Positions 46,342-53,933 of a stretch of 64,000 nt of DNA are shown piece by piece. This DNA comes from Paenibacillus ginsengarvi. Lineage in GTDB: Bacteria; Bacillota; Bacilli; Paenibacillales; NBRC-103111. The translations under genes were made by a program, and so were the position numbers. The notes under the pieces are model-generated. The model worked only from the letters and a program-made list of their open reading frames with translations. It was not told where the DNA came from and did no database searches. Where the stretch lies: assembly GCF_003626695.1 (NCBI RefSeq), contig NZ_RBAH01000007.1, positions 124,001-188,000 of the forward strand. Reading direction: 5' to 3'. How positions within the stretch are numbered: position 1 is the first letter of the stretch; each line of letters opens with the position of its first letter.

Positions 46342-47403
46342 TTATGAAAAATAAAGTTCTTTGCCTTGCTCGGCGGACTCGTAAATGCCGCACAGCATCT
46401 TCATCATCTCGACGCCGTCGTCGACGGAGCTGATCGGCGTTTTGCCGCTGAGGCAGCAGTCGACGAAATGGTCGATCTGGTTCTGGAACGCTTCCTTGAC
46501 GTTGAGGCCGAGCGAATTGACCTGCGGCGTCACGTTCAGGATCGTATCGTATTTCTCGGTAATGATCGCCAGCTCCGGCTCGATTTCGCAGCCGCCCTTC
46601 GTTCCGTACAGCTTCGCCGATATTTCGTTCTTCTGCGCATGGAGCGTGAAGCTGACATCCACCATGAGCGAGGCGCCGTTTTCAAAGCGGATGACGGCGT
46701 TCGCCAAATCTTCTACCGTGTTTTTCGAAGCGTCGTAATCGGCCGCCTTGTAGAAGTTCAGATGCTTCACGTTAGCCCGGTTGCCCAGACGGTTGTACGC
46801 GTTGCCGCTGATCGACTTCACCTTCGGGCGGCCCATCAAATACCAGCACACATCGATCATATGAACGCCGAGATCGATCAGCGGGCCACCGCCGGAGCGG
46901 GACTTGTCCGCAAACCAGCCGCCCGGGTTGCCAAGCCTGCGCAAGCAGGACGCTTTCGCGTAATAAATTTCGCCCAAGTCGCCGCTGTCGATAAACTGCT
47001 TCAAAAGCTGCGTATTGGATGCGTACCGGCGAACAAAGCCGACCTGGACGAGCTTGCCCGTCCGGCGAACAGCCTCCTGTACCCGCAGCGCTTCTTCAAC
47101 AGTTGTGCTGAGCGGCTTCTCCACGAGAACGTGCTTGCCCGCATTCAGCGCCTGAACGGCGAGATCGGCGTGCGTGTTGTTCCAGGTGCATATGCTTACC
47201 GCTTCCAGTCCGGGATCGGCCAGCAATTCGGCGATGCTCGTGTACACCTTGGCAAAGCCATATTTCTCGGCCAAATTTTTGGCCCGCTGCTCGTTCAAAT
47301 CGCATACCGCATACATCTCGACATTCGGGTTGTTTTGATAGGAGCCCATATGCAGCTCGGATATCGATCCGGCCCCGATGACCCCTACTTTCAGCTTGCT
47401 CAT
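46342..47403 (-). CDS. Gfo/Idh/MocA-family oxidoreductase
   Basis: 353 residues. The N-terminal Rossmann fold has LKVGVIGAGSISELHMGSYQNNP and VCDLNEQRAKNLAEKYG. Then VSICTWNNTHADLAVQALNAGKHVLVEKPLSTTVEEAL carries the conserved EKP lysine. The C-terminal substrate domain has GGGPLIDLGVHMIDVCWYLMGRPKVKSISGNAYN, with the catalytic Asp/His pair. An NAD(P)-dependent sugar or inositol-like dehydrogenase; the substrate cannot be told. ATG is 10 bases after GGAGG. It stands alone. Confidence 0.9.
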   Translation of the reverse strand: MSKLKVGVIGAGSISELHMGSYQNNPNVEMYAVCDLNEQRAKNLAEKYGFAKVYTSIAELLADPGLEAVSICTWNNTHADLAVQALNAGKHVLVEKPLSTTVEEALRVQEAVRRTGKLVQVGFVRRYASNTQLLKQFIDSGDLGEIYYAKASCLRRLGNPGGWFADKSRSGGGPLIDLGVHMIDVCWYLMGRPKVKSISGNAYNRLGNRANVKHLNFYKAADYDASKNTVEDLANAVIRFENGASLMVDVSFTLHAQKNEISAKLYGTKGGCEIEPELAIITEKYDTILNVTPQVNSLGLNVKEAFQNQIDHFVDCCLSGKTPISSVDDGVEMMKMLCGIYESAEQGKELYFS

Positions 47404-47545
47404 CTCTCGCATTCCTCCGATTATGGCGGTTTCTGAATCCATGGGAGCCTGTAAACTCCCTATATAGAATACCCGGAGTTTGGCCGCAGAGACAAGCTTA
47501 TTCGGACAGAAAATTCGCAGCTTCGGACGTTTTTATACAGCTCTC

Positions 47546-48349
47546 TTACAAATAACCGAGGATGATGCCCGCCGTCTCCTCGATCGCCTTGTCCGTCACG
47601 TCGATGACCGGACAGCCGATCCGTTTCATAATATCGTGAGCATATTCCAGCTCCTCGGAAATGCGCTGCAGCGTCGCGTATTTCGCCCCGTACGGAAGCC
47701 CGACGGCACGCAGCCGTTCCGTGCGAATTTTGAGCAGCTGGTCGGCCTCCATCGTCAGCCCGACGACCCGATTGCCGGGAAGCTGAAGCAGCTGCTGCGG
47801 AGCTTTTACCTCCGGGACGAGCGGAAAGTTGCCGACCTTGTAACCTTTATGCGCCAAAAAAATGCTGAGAGGCGTCTTCGATGTCCGCGAAACCCCGATC
47901 AGCACGATATTCGCCTGCAGCAGCAGGTTCGAGTCGCGGCCGTCGTCGCACTTGACCGCATATTCGATCGCTTCGACCCGCCGGAAGTAAGCGTCGTCCA
48001 TTTCGTGCAGCAAGCCGGGCTTGCGCTTCGGCGAATCGTTAAACGTGTCGATGAACGCCTGCATCATCGGCCCCATAATGTCCACGGCGCGAACGGCGAG
48101 ACGGACCGCTTCCTCCTTCATCATCTCCCGCAGCTCCGGCTGGACCAGTGTAAACGCGACAAATCCGCCGCTTTTCGCCGCTTCTTCCACGACCGCTCTG
48201 ACTTCGTCCTCGCTTTTCATATGACTGATCCGTTTGATCTTCACCTGATGCGCGTCGAACTGGCGAATCGTCGCCTTCACGACCGCCTCCGCCGTCTCGC
48301 CGACGGCGTCCGAGCAAATGTATATGAACTGCTGTCGTTCCTCGCTCAT
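47546..48349 (-). CDS. yqfL: Pyruvate, phosphate dikinase regulatory protein (DUF299, YqfL)
   Basis: 267 residues. A bifunctional kinase/phosphotransferase that inactivates PPDK by ADP-dependent threonine phosphorylation and reactivates it by pyrophosphorolysis. IYICSDAVGETAEAVVKATIRQF is the family start, and the P-loop-like GVSRTSKTPLSIFLAHKGYKVGN is near 148-170. LTMEADQLLKIRTERL and PVIDVTDKAIEETAG follow. ATG is 5 bases after GGGGGAG. It lies 15 bases after ccpN, as in Bacillus; its substrate enzyme is encoded just upstream. Confidence 0.95.
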   Translation of the reverse strand: MSEERQQFIYICSDAVGETAEAVVKATIRQFDAHQVKIKRISHMKSEDEVRAVVEEAAKSGGFVAFTLVQPELREMMKEEAVRLAVRAVDIMGPMMQAFIDTFNDSPKRKPGLLHEMDDAYFRRVEAIEYAVKCDDGRDSNLLLQANIVLIGVSRTSKTPLSIFLAHKGYKVGNFPLVPEVKAPQQLLQLPGNRVVGLTMEADQLLKIRTERLRAVGLPYGAKYATLQRISEELEYAHDIMKRIGCPVIDVTDKAIEETAGIILGYL

Positions 48350-48364
48350 TTCCGCTCCCCCTGG

Positions 48365-49006
48365 TTATACGTCTACGACTCCGCTACCTCCGACAAGCAG
48401 CTTCGTCATCGTGGTCTTCGTAATGCGTCCGACAACTTCCCACCTCTCGGGATCGTCCGGATGGCGAACGACCACGGGCAAACCGTCCACCTGATGATGA
48501 ATCATTTTCCGCCCGGCATCCAGCACCGTATCGTCGGGAGATGCGGTCACTACATTCGGATGGCGCGTCATGACGAGGCTTACCGGCATCGCCGAAGCCG
48601 CAGGATTGCCTAGTGTGACCTTCAGCAAATCTTTGCGAGAGATAACGCCTACAAGCGCTCCCGATTCGTCCGTGACGATAAGGCTTCCGACGTTTTCCAT
48701 AAACAAGGTGACGACCGCATCGTTCACTGTCGCCGATTCGCGAATATTAACCGGCAGCGATAATACGTCCTTCACCTTCATGGACGTAATGACCGCGGCG
48801 GTCCGTTCCTGTTCGGCGGAAACTTGTCCCGGAAAATAACCGACCTTCGGCTTCGCGTCCAAATGCCCGAGCATGACAAGCAGCGCCAGGTCGGATCGAA
48901 TCGTGGGACGGCTGAGCTGAAACATTTCCGCAATTTGTTCGCCGGTAATCGGCGCGTGCAGCTTGACGAGCCGGACGATTTCCAACTGACGTGGCGATAA
49001 CTGCAT
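48365..49006 (-). CDS. ccpN: Gluconeogenic repressor CcpN (YqzB)
   Basis: 213 residues. An N-terminal winged HTH (LSPRQLEIVRLVKLHAPITGEQIAEMF, LSRPTIRSDLALLVMLGHLDAKPKVGYF) precedes two CBS domains (about 75-210: VKDVLSLPVNIRESATVNDAVVTLFMENVGSLIVTDE and VSLVMTRHPNVVTASPDDTVLDA). In B. subtilis CcpN senses ATP/ADP and represses gapB, pckA and the SR1 RNA during growth on glucose. ATG is 5 bases after GGGGG; the longer frame was dropped. Its likely targets in this window are gapB and the peptide-ppdK unit. Confidence 0.95.
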   Translation of the reverse strand: MQLSPRQLEIVRLVKLHAPITGEQIAEMFQLSRPTIRSDLALLVMLGHLDAKPKVGYFPGQVSAEQERTAAVITSMKVKDVLSLPVNIRESATVNDAVVTLFMENVGSLIVTDESGALVGVISRKDLLKVTLGNPAASAMPVSLVMTRHPNVVTASPDDTVLDAGRKMIHHQVDGLPVVVRHPDDPERWEVVGRITKTTMTKLLVGGSGVVDV

Positions 49007-49150
49007 GACATCCCCCTTCTCTCGAACGGAAGCCGAAAGCATCGTTTGCTTTCGGCTCGTTCGACATCGATATTATAATGTTAGCGCGAATTCGGCGCAA
49101 TTGCCACTACAAAACAGCGTTTTTTGCCTTCGGGGTCCCCGCAAAGTAAC

Positions 49151-51940
49151 TTACGCGTTCCGACCCGCAAGCTCGGGCTCCCGCTGCGCCGTCTCTGCTC
49201 CGGGGGCGGCGCCAAGCGCGATTCTCGCCTGTGCCGCCGCGATCCGGGCGAGAGGAATGCGGTACGGCGAGCAGCTCACATAGTCGAGACCGGCCGCATG
49301 GCAGAAAAAGATCGACTGCGGATCGCCGCCATGCTCGCCGCAAACGCCGGTTTTCAGATCGCTGCGGGTCGCTTTCCCCTGGCGCAGCGCCCATTCGATC
49401 AACTGTCCGACCCCTTCGCGGTCCAGCGTCTGGAACGGATTGTGCGGCAGCAGCTTGTGATCGACATAATGGCTCAAAAACTTGCCTTCGGCATCGTCGC
49501 GGCTGCAGCCGTACGTCATCTGCGTCAAATCGTTCGTGCCGAAGGAGAAAAAGTCGGCGCATTCGGCGATTTGTCCGGCTGTCAGCGCGGCGCGCGGCAC
49601 TTCGATCATCGTGCCGACCTTATAGGAGCAGCGGCTCGCCTGATCGCCCAGCACCCGCTCCGCCATGCGCTCGATCCGCTCCCGCAAAAAGCGCAGCTCG
49701 TTCACATGCCCGACAAGCGGAATCATGACTTCCGGAACGACGGCGACACCCTCGTTCAAGCATATAAGCGCCGCGCGGAACACCGCCTCCGCCTGCATAT
49801 CGTAAATTTCCGGGAACAACACCCCGAGCCGGCAGCCGCGCTGGCCGAGCATCGGATTGGCCTCGTGAAGGGAGCGCACTTTGCGCAGCATCGTTTCCAG
49901 ATCCTGAAGCTGGGCTTTGCGCTCTTTCGAAGCGTCTGCGCCGCTCGCGATGCCGGCCGACAGATCGGCTACCCGCTGGCGAAGCTCCTCGGCATTCGGC
50001 AAAAACTCGTGCAGCGGCGGGTCGAGCAGCCGGATCGTCACCGGCAGCCCGTCCATCGCCCGGAACAACCCTTCGAAATCGCCCTGCTGCATCGGCAGCA
50101 GCTTCATTAGCGCCAGCTCCCGCTCCGCCGTCGTCTCCGCCAGGATCATCTCGCGGACCGCCGGAAGCCGGTCCGGCGCAAGAAACATATGCTCCGTACG
50201 GCACAGTCCGATGCCTTCCGCGCCGAACTCCCGCGCTTTGGCGGCATCGAGCGGATTGTCGGCATTGGCGGCAACGCGCAGCGTCCGGATGGAATCCGCC
50301 CAATCGAGCAGCTTCCGCAGCTCGTCAGACATATCTCCCGCACGCAGCGGAACTTCGCCGCGGATGACGCGCCCCGTCGAGCCGTCGATCGACACGGCGT
50401 CCCCTTCGCGGATAACCGCCCCGCCGGCGCGGAACTCGCGAGCTTCCACATCGATACGCGCTTCCTCGCAGCCGCATACGCAAGGCTTGCCCATTCCGCG
50501 GGCGACGACCGCCGCATGGCTCGTCATGCCGCCGCGGCTTGTAAGAACACCTTCGGCGGCGAGTACGCCGTGAATGTCCTCCGGCGTCGTTTCCGAACGG
50601 ATCAGAATGACGCGGCGTCCGGCTCGCGCCCATTCTTCGGCCTTGTCGGCGTCGAACACCGCTTCGCCCGTCGCCGCTCCCGGCGATGCCGGAAGCCCCG
50701 TTGCCACGACGTCGAGAACGGCATCGGCCGGTATCGCCGGATGCAGCAGTTGATCCAGATGGCCGATCTCAATGCGCGCTATCGCCTCTTCTCGGGTCAG
50801 CAGCCCTTCCTCCACCAGATCGGCGTTAATTTTCATCGCCGCCTGGGCGGAACGTTTGCCGGCTCGGGTCTGAAGCAAGTACAGCTTGCCATGCTCGACT
50901 GTAAACTCAATGTCTTGCATATCGCGGTAGTGACGCTCAAGCAGCTCGGCCGTTTGCTTCAGGCTGGCGTAAACGCCCGGCATCTCCCGCTCGAGCGTAG
51001 CGATCGGCAGCGGAGTACGGACGCCGGCTACGACATCCTCGCCCTGGGCGTTCGTCAAATATTCGCCGAACAACGCCTTCTCGCCGGTTGACGGATTACG
51101 CGTAAATACGACTCCGGTGCCGCAATCGTCGCCCTTGTTGCCGAACACCATCGCCTGGATGTTAACCGCCGTTCCCTGCTCGTCGGGGATGCGGTTTACT
51201 TTGCGGTATACTTTCGCCCGATGATTGTTCCACGAGCGGAATACGGCCTCGACGGCCAGCTTCAATTGCTCGCTTACGGACTGAGGGAACGGCTTGCCGC
51301 TTGTTTTAACGATCAATTCCTTATACAGCTCGACCAGCCGTTCCCAGCCTTCCCCGCTCACATCGCGGTCTTGCTCCGCGCCTTCTGCCGACTTCAGCTC
51401 GTGAAGCAGCTTTTCGAAGCGAATCGGCTCGATGCCGAACACAACGTTGCCGAACATCTGAATCAGCCTGCGGTAGCAGTCGTAAGCGAACCGGCTGTTC
51501 CCCGACAAGGCCGCCACGCCGCGCACCGTTTCGTCGTTCAGCCCGACGTTTAATATCGTATCCATCATACCCGGCATGGAGGTGACCGAACCGGAGCGGA
51601 CGGAAACAAGCAGCGGTTTCGAGGCATCGCCGAACGTTTTCTGCTGCACAGCCTCCAGCTGGCGGAGCGCCGCGTCCACTTCTTCCATCAGTCCGTCCGG
51701 CAGCTTGGCGCCGCACGCATAATAGGCGCGGCACGCTTCCGTCGTAATCGTGAAGCCCGGGGGAACCGGGAGCCCGGCATTGATCATTTCGGCCAAATTC
51801 GCGCCTTTGCCGCCAAGCTCCGCTTTCATCCCCGCGTTTCCTTGCTCGAACGATTTCACCCAGCCGGCGCCGGCGTTCGTTTCGCGTTCCCCCGTTTGAT
51901 CCTTGCTTCGATCCGTTCCGCTTTGCTTGCCGTCATTCAT
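49151..51940 (-). CDS. ppdK: Pyruvate, phosphate dikinase
   Basis: 929 residues, slightly long because of a polar N-terminus. The nucleotide-binding part has GGKGANLAEMINAGLPVPPGFTITTEAC and SVRSGSVTSMPGMMDTILNVGLN. The swivelling domain has LTSRGGMTSHAAVVARGMGKPCVCG, with the phospho-His and the neighbouring Thr that the regulator modifies. The C-terminal PEP/pyruvate barrel has GLCRTEHMFL, MIEVPRAALTAGQIAECADFFSFGTNDLTQMTYG and GVCGEHGGDP. It interconverts pyruvate and phosphoenolpyruvate using ATP and phosphate. ATG is 9 bases after AAGGAG and overlaps the upstream small gene by 8 bases. Confidence 0.97.
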   Translation of the reverse strand: MNDGKQSGTDRSKDQTGERETNAGAGWVKSFEQGNAGMKAELGGKGANLAEMINAGLPVPPGFTITTEACRAYYACGAKLPDGLMEEVDAALRQLEAVQQKTFGDASKPLLVSVRSGSVTSMPGMMDTILNVGLNDETVRGVAALSGNSRFAYDCYRRLIQMFGNVVFGIEPIRFEKLLHELKSAEGAEQDRDVSGEGWERLVELYKELIVKTSGKPFPQSVSEQLKLAVEAVFRSWNNHRAKVYRKVNRIPDEQGTAVNIQAMVFGNKGDDCGTGVVFTRNPSTGEKALFGEYLTNAQGEDVVAGVRTPLPIATLEREMPGVYASLKQTAELLERHYRDMQDIEFTVEHGKLYLLQTRAGKRSAQAAMKINADLVEEGLLTREEAIARIEIGHLDQLLHPAIPADAVLDVVATGLPASPGAATGEAVFDADKAEEWARAGRRVILIRSETTPEDIHGVLAAEGVLTSRGGMTSHAAVVARGMGKPCVCGCEEARIDVEAREFRAGGAVIREGDAVSIDGSTGRVIRGEVPLRAGDMSDELRKLLDWADSIRTLRVAANADNPLDAAKAREFGAEGIGLCRTEHMFLAPDRLPAVREMILAETTAERELALMKLLPMQQGDFEGLFRAMDGLPVTIRLLDPPLHEFLPNAEELRQRVADLSAGIASGADASKERKAQLQDLETMLRKVRSLHEANPMLGQRGCRLGVLFPEIYDMQAEAVFRAALICLNEGVAVVPEVMIPLVGHVNELRFLRERIERMAERVLGDQASRCSYKVGTMIEVPRAALTAGQIAECADFFSFGTNDLTQMTYGCSRDDAEGKFLSHYVDHKLLPHNPFQTLDREGVGQLIEWALRQGKATRSDLKTGVCGEHGGDPQSIFFCHAAGLDYVSCSPYRIPLARIAAAQARIALGAAPGAETAQREPELAGRNA

Positions 51941-52097
51941 TCTCCGTCTCTCCTTGTCGGGTTCCTCTCCGGCATGAATCGTTCGTGCAGCAGCCGTACA
52001 GGACGGTCACCTTCTCCGTTTCGACTTCATCAATGTGACGGCCGCAGTGCCCACATACGATAAGACCCAACTTCACGCTTTGATCGATCGATTTCAT
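51933..52097 (-). CDS. sr1P: SR1P-like small zinc-finger peptide (GapA-binding peptide family)
   Basis: 54 residues. GLIVCGHCGRHIDEVETEKVTVLYGCC, continuing to a further Cys in NDSCRRG, matches the SR1P pattern known from B. subtilis (TIVCQ-C, then FEDEKVTVLYGKC). It has a CxxC pair plus CC and C, probably binding one Zn. SR1P is encoded in the regulatory RNA SR1, binds glyceraldehyde-3-phosphate dehydrogenase GapA and promotes its link with RNase J1; SR1 is repressed by CcpN. GGAGG lies 9 bases before the ATG. Its TGA stop lies inside the ppdK start region, giving an 8-base overlap. It is 11-15 residues longer than the Bacillus peptide at the C-terminus. Confidence 0.82.
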   Translation of the reverse strand: MKSIDQSVKLGLIVCGHCGRHIDEVETEKVTVLYGCCTNDSCRRGTRQGETENE

Positions 52098-52127
52098 GCC
52101 GGATCGCCTCCATATTTGAATAGGATG

Positions 52128-52140
52128 TACTGAATCAGTA
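52128..52140. promoter_or_regulatory. Perfect palindrome in the sr1P-ppdK leader
   Basis: TACTGAATCAGTA is a 13-base palindrome about 25 bases downstream of the candidate -10 and 30 bases before the sr1P start. It could be an operator or a short RNA hairpin; no matching regulator is identified. Confidence 0.4.
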
Positions 52141-52164
52141 ACACCTTACAAAAACCTTATATAA

Positions 52165-52193
52165 TACATACCATATAAATAATTATGACGCAA
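52165..52193 (-). promoter_or_regulatory. Candidate promoter of sr1P-ppdK with a weak CcpN-like site
   Basis: On the minus strand TTGCGT (52193-52188), a 17-base spacer ending TGG, and TATGTA (52170-52165) form an extended -10 type promoter. The same stretch TATGGTATGTA fits the CcpN operator TRTGHYATAYW at 9 of 11 positions. Both are tentative in such AT-rich sequence. Confidence 0.4.
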
Positions 52194-52382
52194 TATATAT
52201 TTGCACATTTTCCATCCGCCAGTTACACCAAACTATACGCTCCCTAAGCGAAAATCAGAACTTTCGAGCAAAAAAATACCGGTCGGCTGCTGCCTCCGGC
52301 GATGCTCCGTTTTCGTTTATGACGTCATAATGCTTAGCAGCTTCCAGCCGCTTACCTGCACGAACCCTCCGGGACAATAGCA

Positions 52383-52390
52383 CATACAAT
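52383..52390 (+). promoter_or_regulatory. Sigma-E-like -10 element
   Basis: CATACAAT is an exact match to the sigma-E -10 (CATACAMT), placed 36 bases before the start of the alpha-crystallin-like gene. No convincing -35 (KMATATT) lies at the right distance, so it is only suggestive. Confidence 0.35.
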
Positions 52391-52425
52391 TAGGATAAGA
52401 CCACTATATAGGGAGAGATGCTGTT

Positions 52426-52923
52426 ATGGAAACTCAGCGCTCGCGGAACGCTCCGCCGAATGAGGAGCGCGGCTTCGATTGGGGGCAATTCGAAAAGCTG
52501 TTCGACGATCTTTTTCCGAACGCGATACCGGGGATGAAGGGCGATTCGATATCGCGCATCGGGCAGTTCGTTCGCGGCATCATGGACCGTTCGGTTGCTC
52601 CGAATCAGTCGGCTCCCTCCTCATCGAGAGCGGATAGAGAGGCCCGTTCCGGATTATTCCAGGCGGATGTGAGCGAAACGCTCAAATTCGTGAAGATTCG
52701 GGTGCCGATCCCCGAATACGTCGACCCGCGCAAGCTGCAATTGTTCGTAAACGGTATGACCTTCAAAATCGAAGGGCCGCTCGGTAACATGCAGACGTTC
52801 CCGCTGCCCGCCGCGGTCGGGCTCAAATCGATGCAAGCCGAATACCGGGATCAGGCGTTGTACATCAAATTGCACAAAAAAAACGGTCCGGGTTATAAGG
52901 AACTGTTCGTCCGTTATCCCTGA
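52426..52923 (+). CDS. Divergent Hsp20/alpha-crystallin-like protein
   Basis: 165 residues. The first ~75 are polar and helical (FDWGQFEKLFDDLFPNAIPG). The C-terminal ~90 resemble an alpha-crystallin domain of the CotM/CotP/GerT sort: VKIRVPIPEYVDPRKLQLFVNGMTFKIEG, then FPLPAAVGLKSMQAEYRDQALYIKLHK. It ends ELFVRYP without the usual IxI tail. Relatives in Bacillus are spore-coat or germination proteins. ATG follows GGGAGAG by 8 bases, and a sigma-E-like -10 precedes it, so a sporulation role is plausible. Single gene. Confidence 0.65.
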   Translation: METQRSRNAPPNEERGFDWGQFEKLFDDLFPNAIPGMKGDSISRIGQFVRGIMDRSVAPNQSAPSSSRADREARSGLFQADVSETLKFVKIRVPIPEYVDPRKLQLFVNGMTFKIEGPLGNMQTFPLPAAVGLKSMQAEYRDQALYIKLHKKNGPGYKELFVRYP

Positions 52924-52973
52924 CCGCATCATGTTCGGTTCCGGCGAGGCGCCTATCCGCCCCATCTATCCCG

Positions 52974-53813
52974 CTAAATTTCCCAGTTGTGCCATTCCCG
53001 CTTGCGCTTCTCGTTGTACGTCAGCCACTCCAGCGTTCTGTCGTAAAGCTCCCGCTTGCTCCCGCCGGTCGTGTACGTATGATCCGCCTGAAAGATCAGC
53101 TCCATGTCGCATTGCCCGTAAGAGCGCATCCAGAACAGCTTCTGGTACAGCGAGCAATAGTCGGTTGGGATAACGCTATCCGACGTTCCGTGGGCGAGAA
53201 AAACGTCTCCGGTAAATTTGCGGATTTGCGCAAACGGCTGGTGCTCCGACAGCGATTCGAAGAAGGATGGACGCAGGGAATACCCCATATAATCGGCAGA
53301 ACCGTATTGAACCGCATGATCGTACGTCGATTGCCCGACGATGCGCAATATATCGTTGAACGGGTGGGCAACCGCCGACCACAGCAGCAGCGTTTTCACT
53401 CGCCGGTCCTGAGCGGCGGTCAGCAGCGCCACCGCACCGCCCAGACTATGCCCGAGCAGCGATACCCGGTTTGGATCGACATAGTCGATTTCCAGCGCAT
53501 AATCGAGCACAACCCGGGTCTGCTCGATCATCGCATTCAGTCCGCCTTCGCCGTAATCGCCCGTGCTTTCGCCGCATCCGGCATAATCGAAGCGGAGCAC
53601 CATGTAGCCGGCGGCGGCGAATTGGCGGGCGGCGTTGACGAACAAGCGGTCCACGCCGATCCGGCTGCCGATGAAGCCGTGGCAGATTACGATGAGCGGA
53701 CAATGTCCCCCCTGGTTCCCCTTGACATCCTTCCCCTCCCCCGTTTGGATCGGGTAGTGCAACGATGCCTTCAGCTCGGTCGAACCGTACATAATCGTAA
53801 TCGCTCGCTCCAT
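52974..53813 (-). CDS. Alpha/beta hydrolase (esterase)
   Basis: 279 residues. HCPLIVICHGFIGSRIG gives the oxyanion HGF; GYMVLRFDYAGCGEST follows. VSLLGHSLGGAVALLTAA has the nucleophile Ser in GHSLGG; FLAHGTSDSVIPTDYC supplies the acid Asp, and QADHTYTT the catalytic His. Similar to cinnamoyl-ester or acyl hydrolases of the DUF/peptidase S9-like esterase group. No signal peptide, so cytosolic. ATG is 9 bases after AGGAGG. The substrate is unknown. Confidence 0.85.
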   Translation of the reverse strand: MERAITIMYGSTELKASLHYPIQTGEGKDVKGNQGGHCPLIVICHGFIGSRIGVDRLFVNAARQFAAAGYMVLRFDYAGCGESTGDYGEGGLNAMIEQTRVVLDYALEIDYVDPNRVSLLGHSLGGAVALLTAAQDRRVKTLLLWSAVAHPFNDILRIVGQSTYDHAVQYGSADYMGYSLRPSFFESLSEHQPFAQIRKFTGDVFLAHGTSDSVIPTDYCSLYQKLFWMRSYGQCDMELIFQADHTYTTGGSKRELYDRTLEWLTYNEKRKREWHNWEI

Positions 53814-53933
53814 CGTTCATGTCCTCCTTCGCAGCCGCCTCATATGACGGCCTCTCCGCATTCAATTTATTATAATTCCTATGTGTTTACTATGATTTTA
53901 TACTTTATCATCTCCCTCACACCCTGTCAATGC

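Larger units (their letters stand above)
52098..52425. other. Gene-free region between the sr1P-ppdK leader and the alpha-crystallin-like gene
   Basis: Holds divergent promoters. On the sr1P side there is an AT-rich promoter region (52165-52193) and a perfect palindrome (52128-52140). On the plus side there is a sigma-E-like -10 at 52383. In between I see no further gene. Confidence 0.6.

Noticed and set aside
52320..52327. TGACGTCA palindrome as an operator
   Set aside because: An 8-base palindrome is expected by chance; no second copy or promoter nearby.
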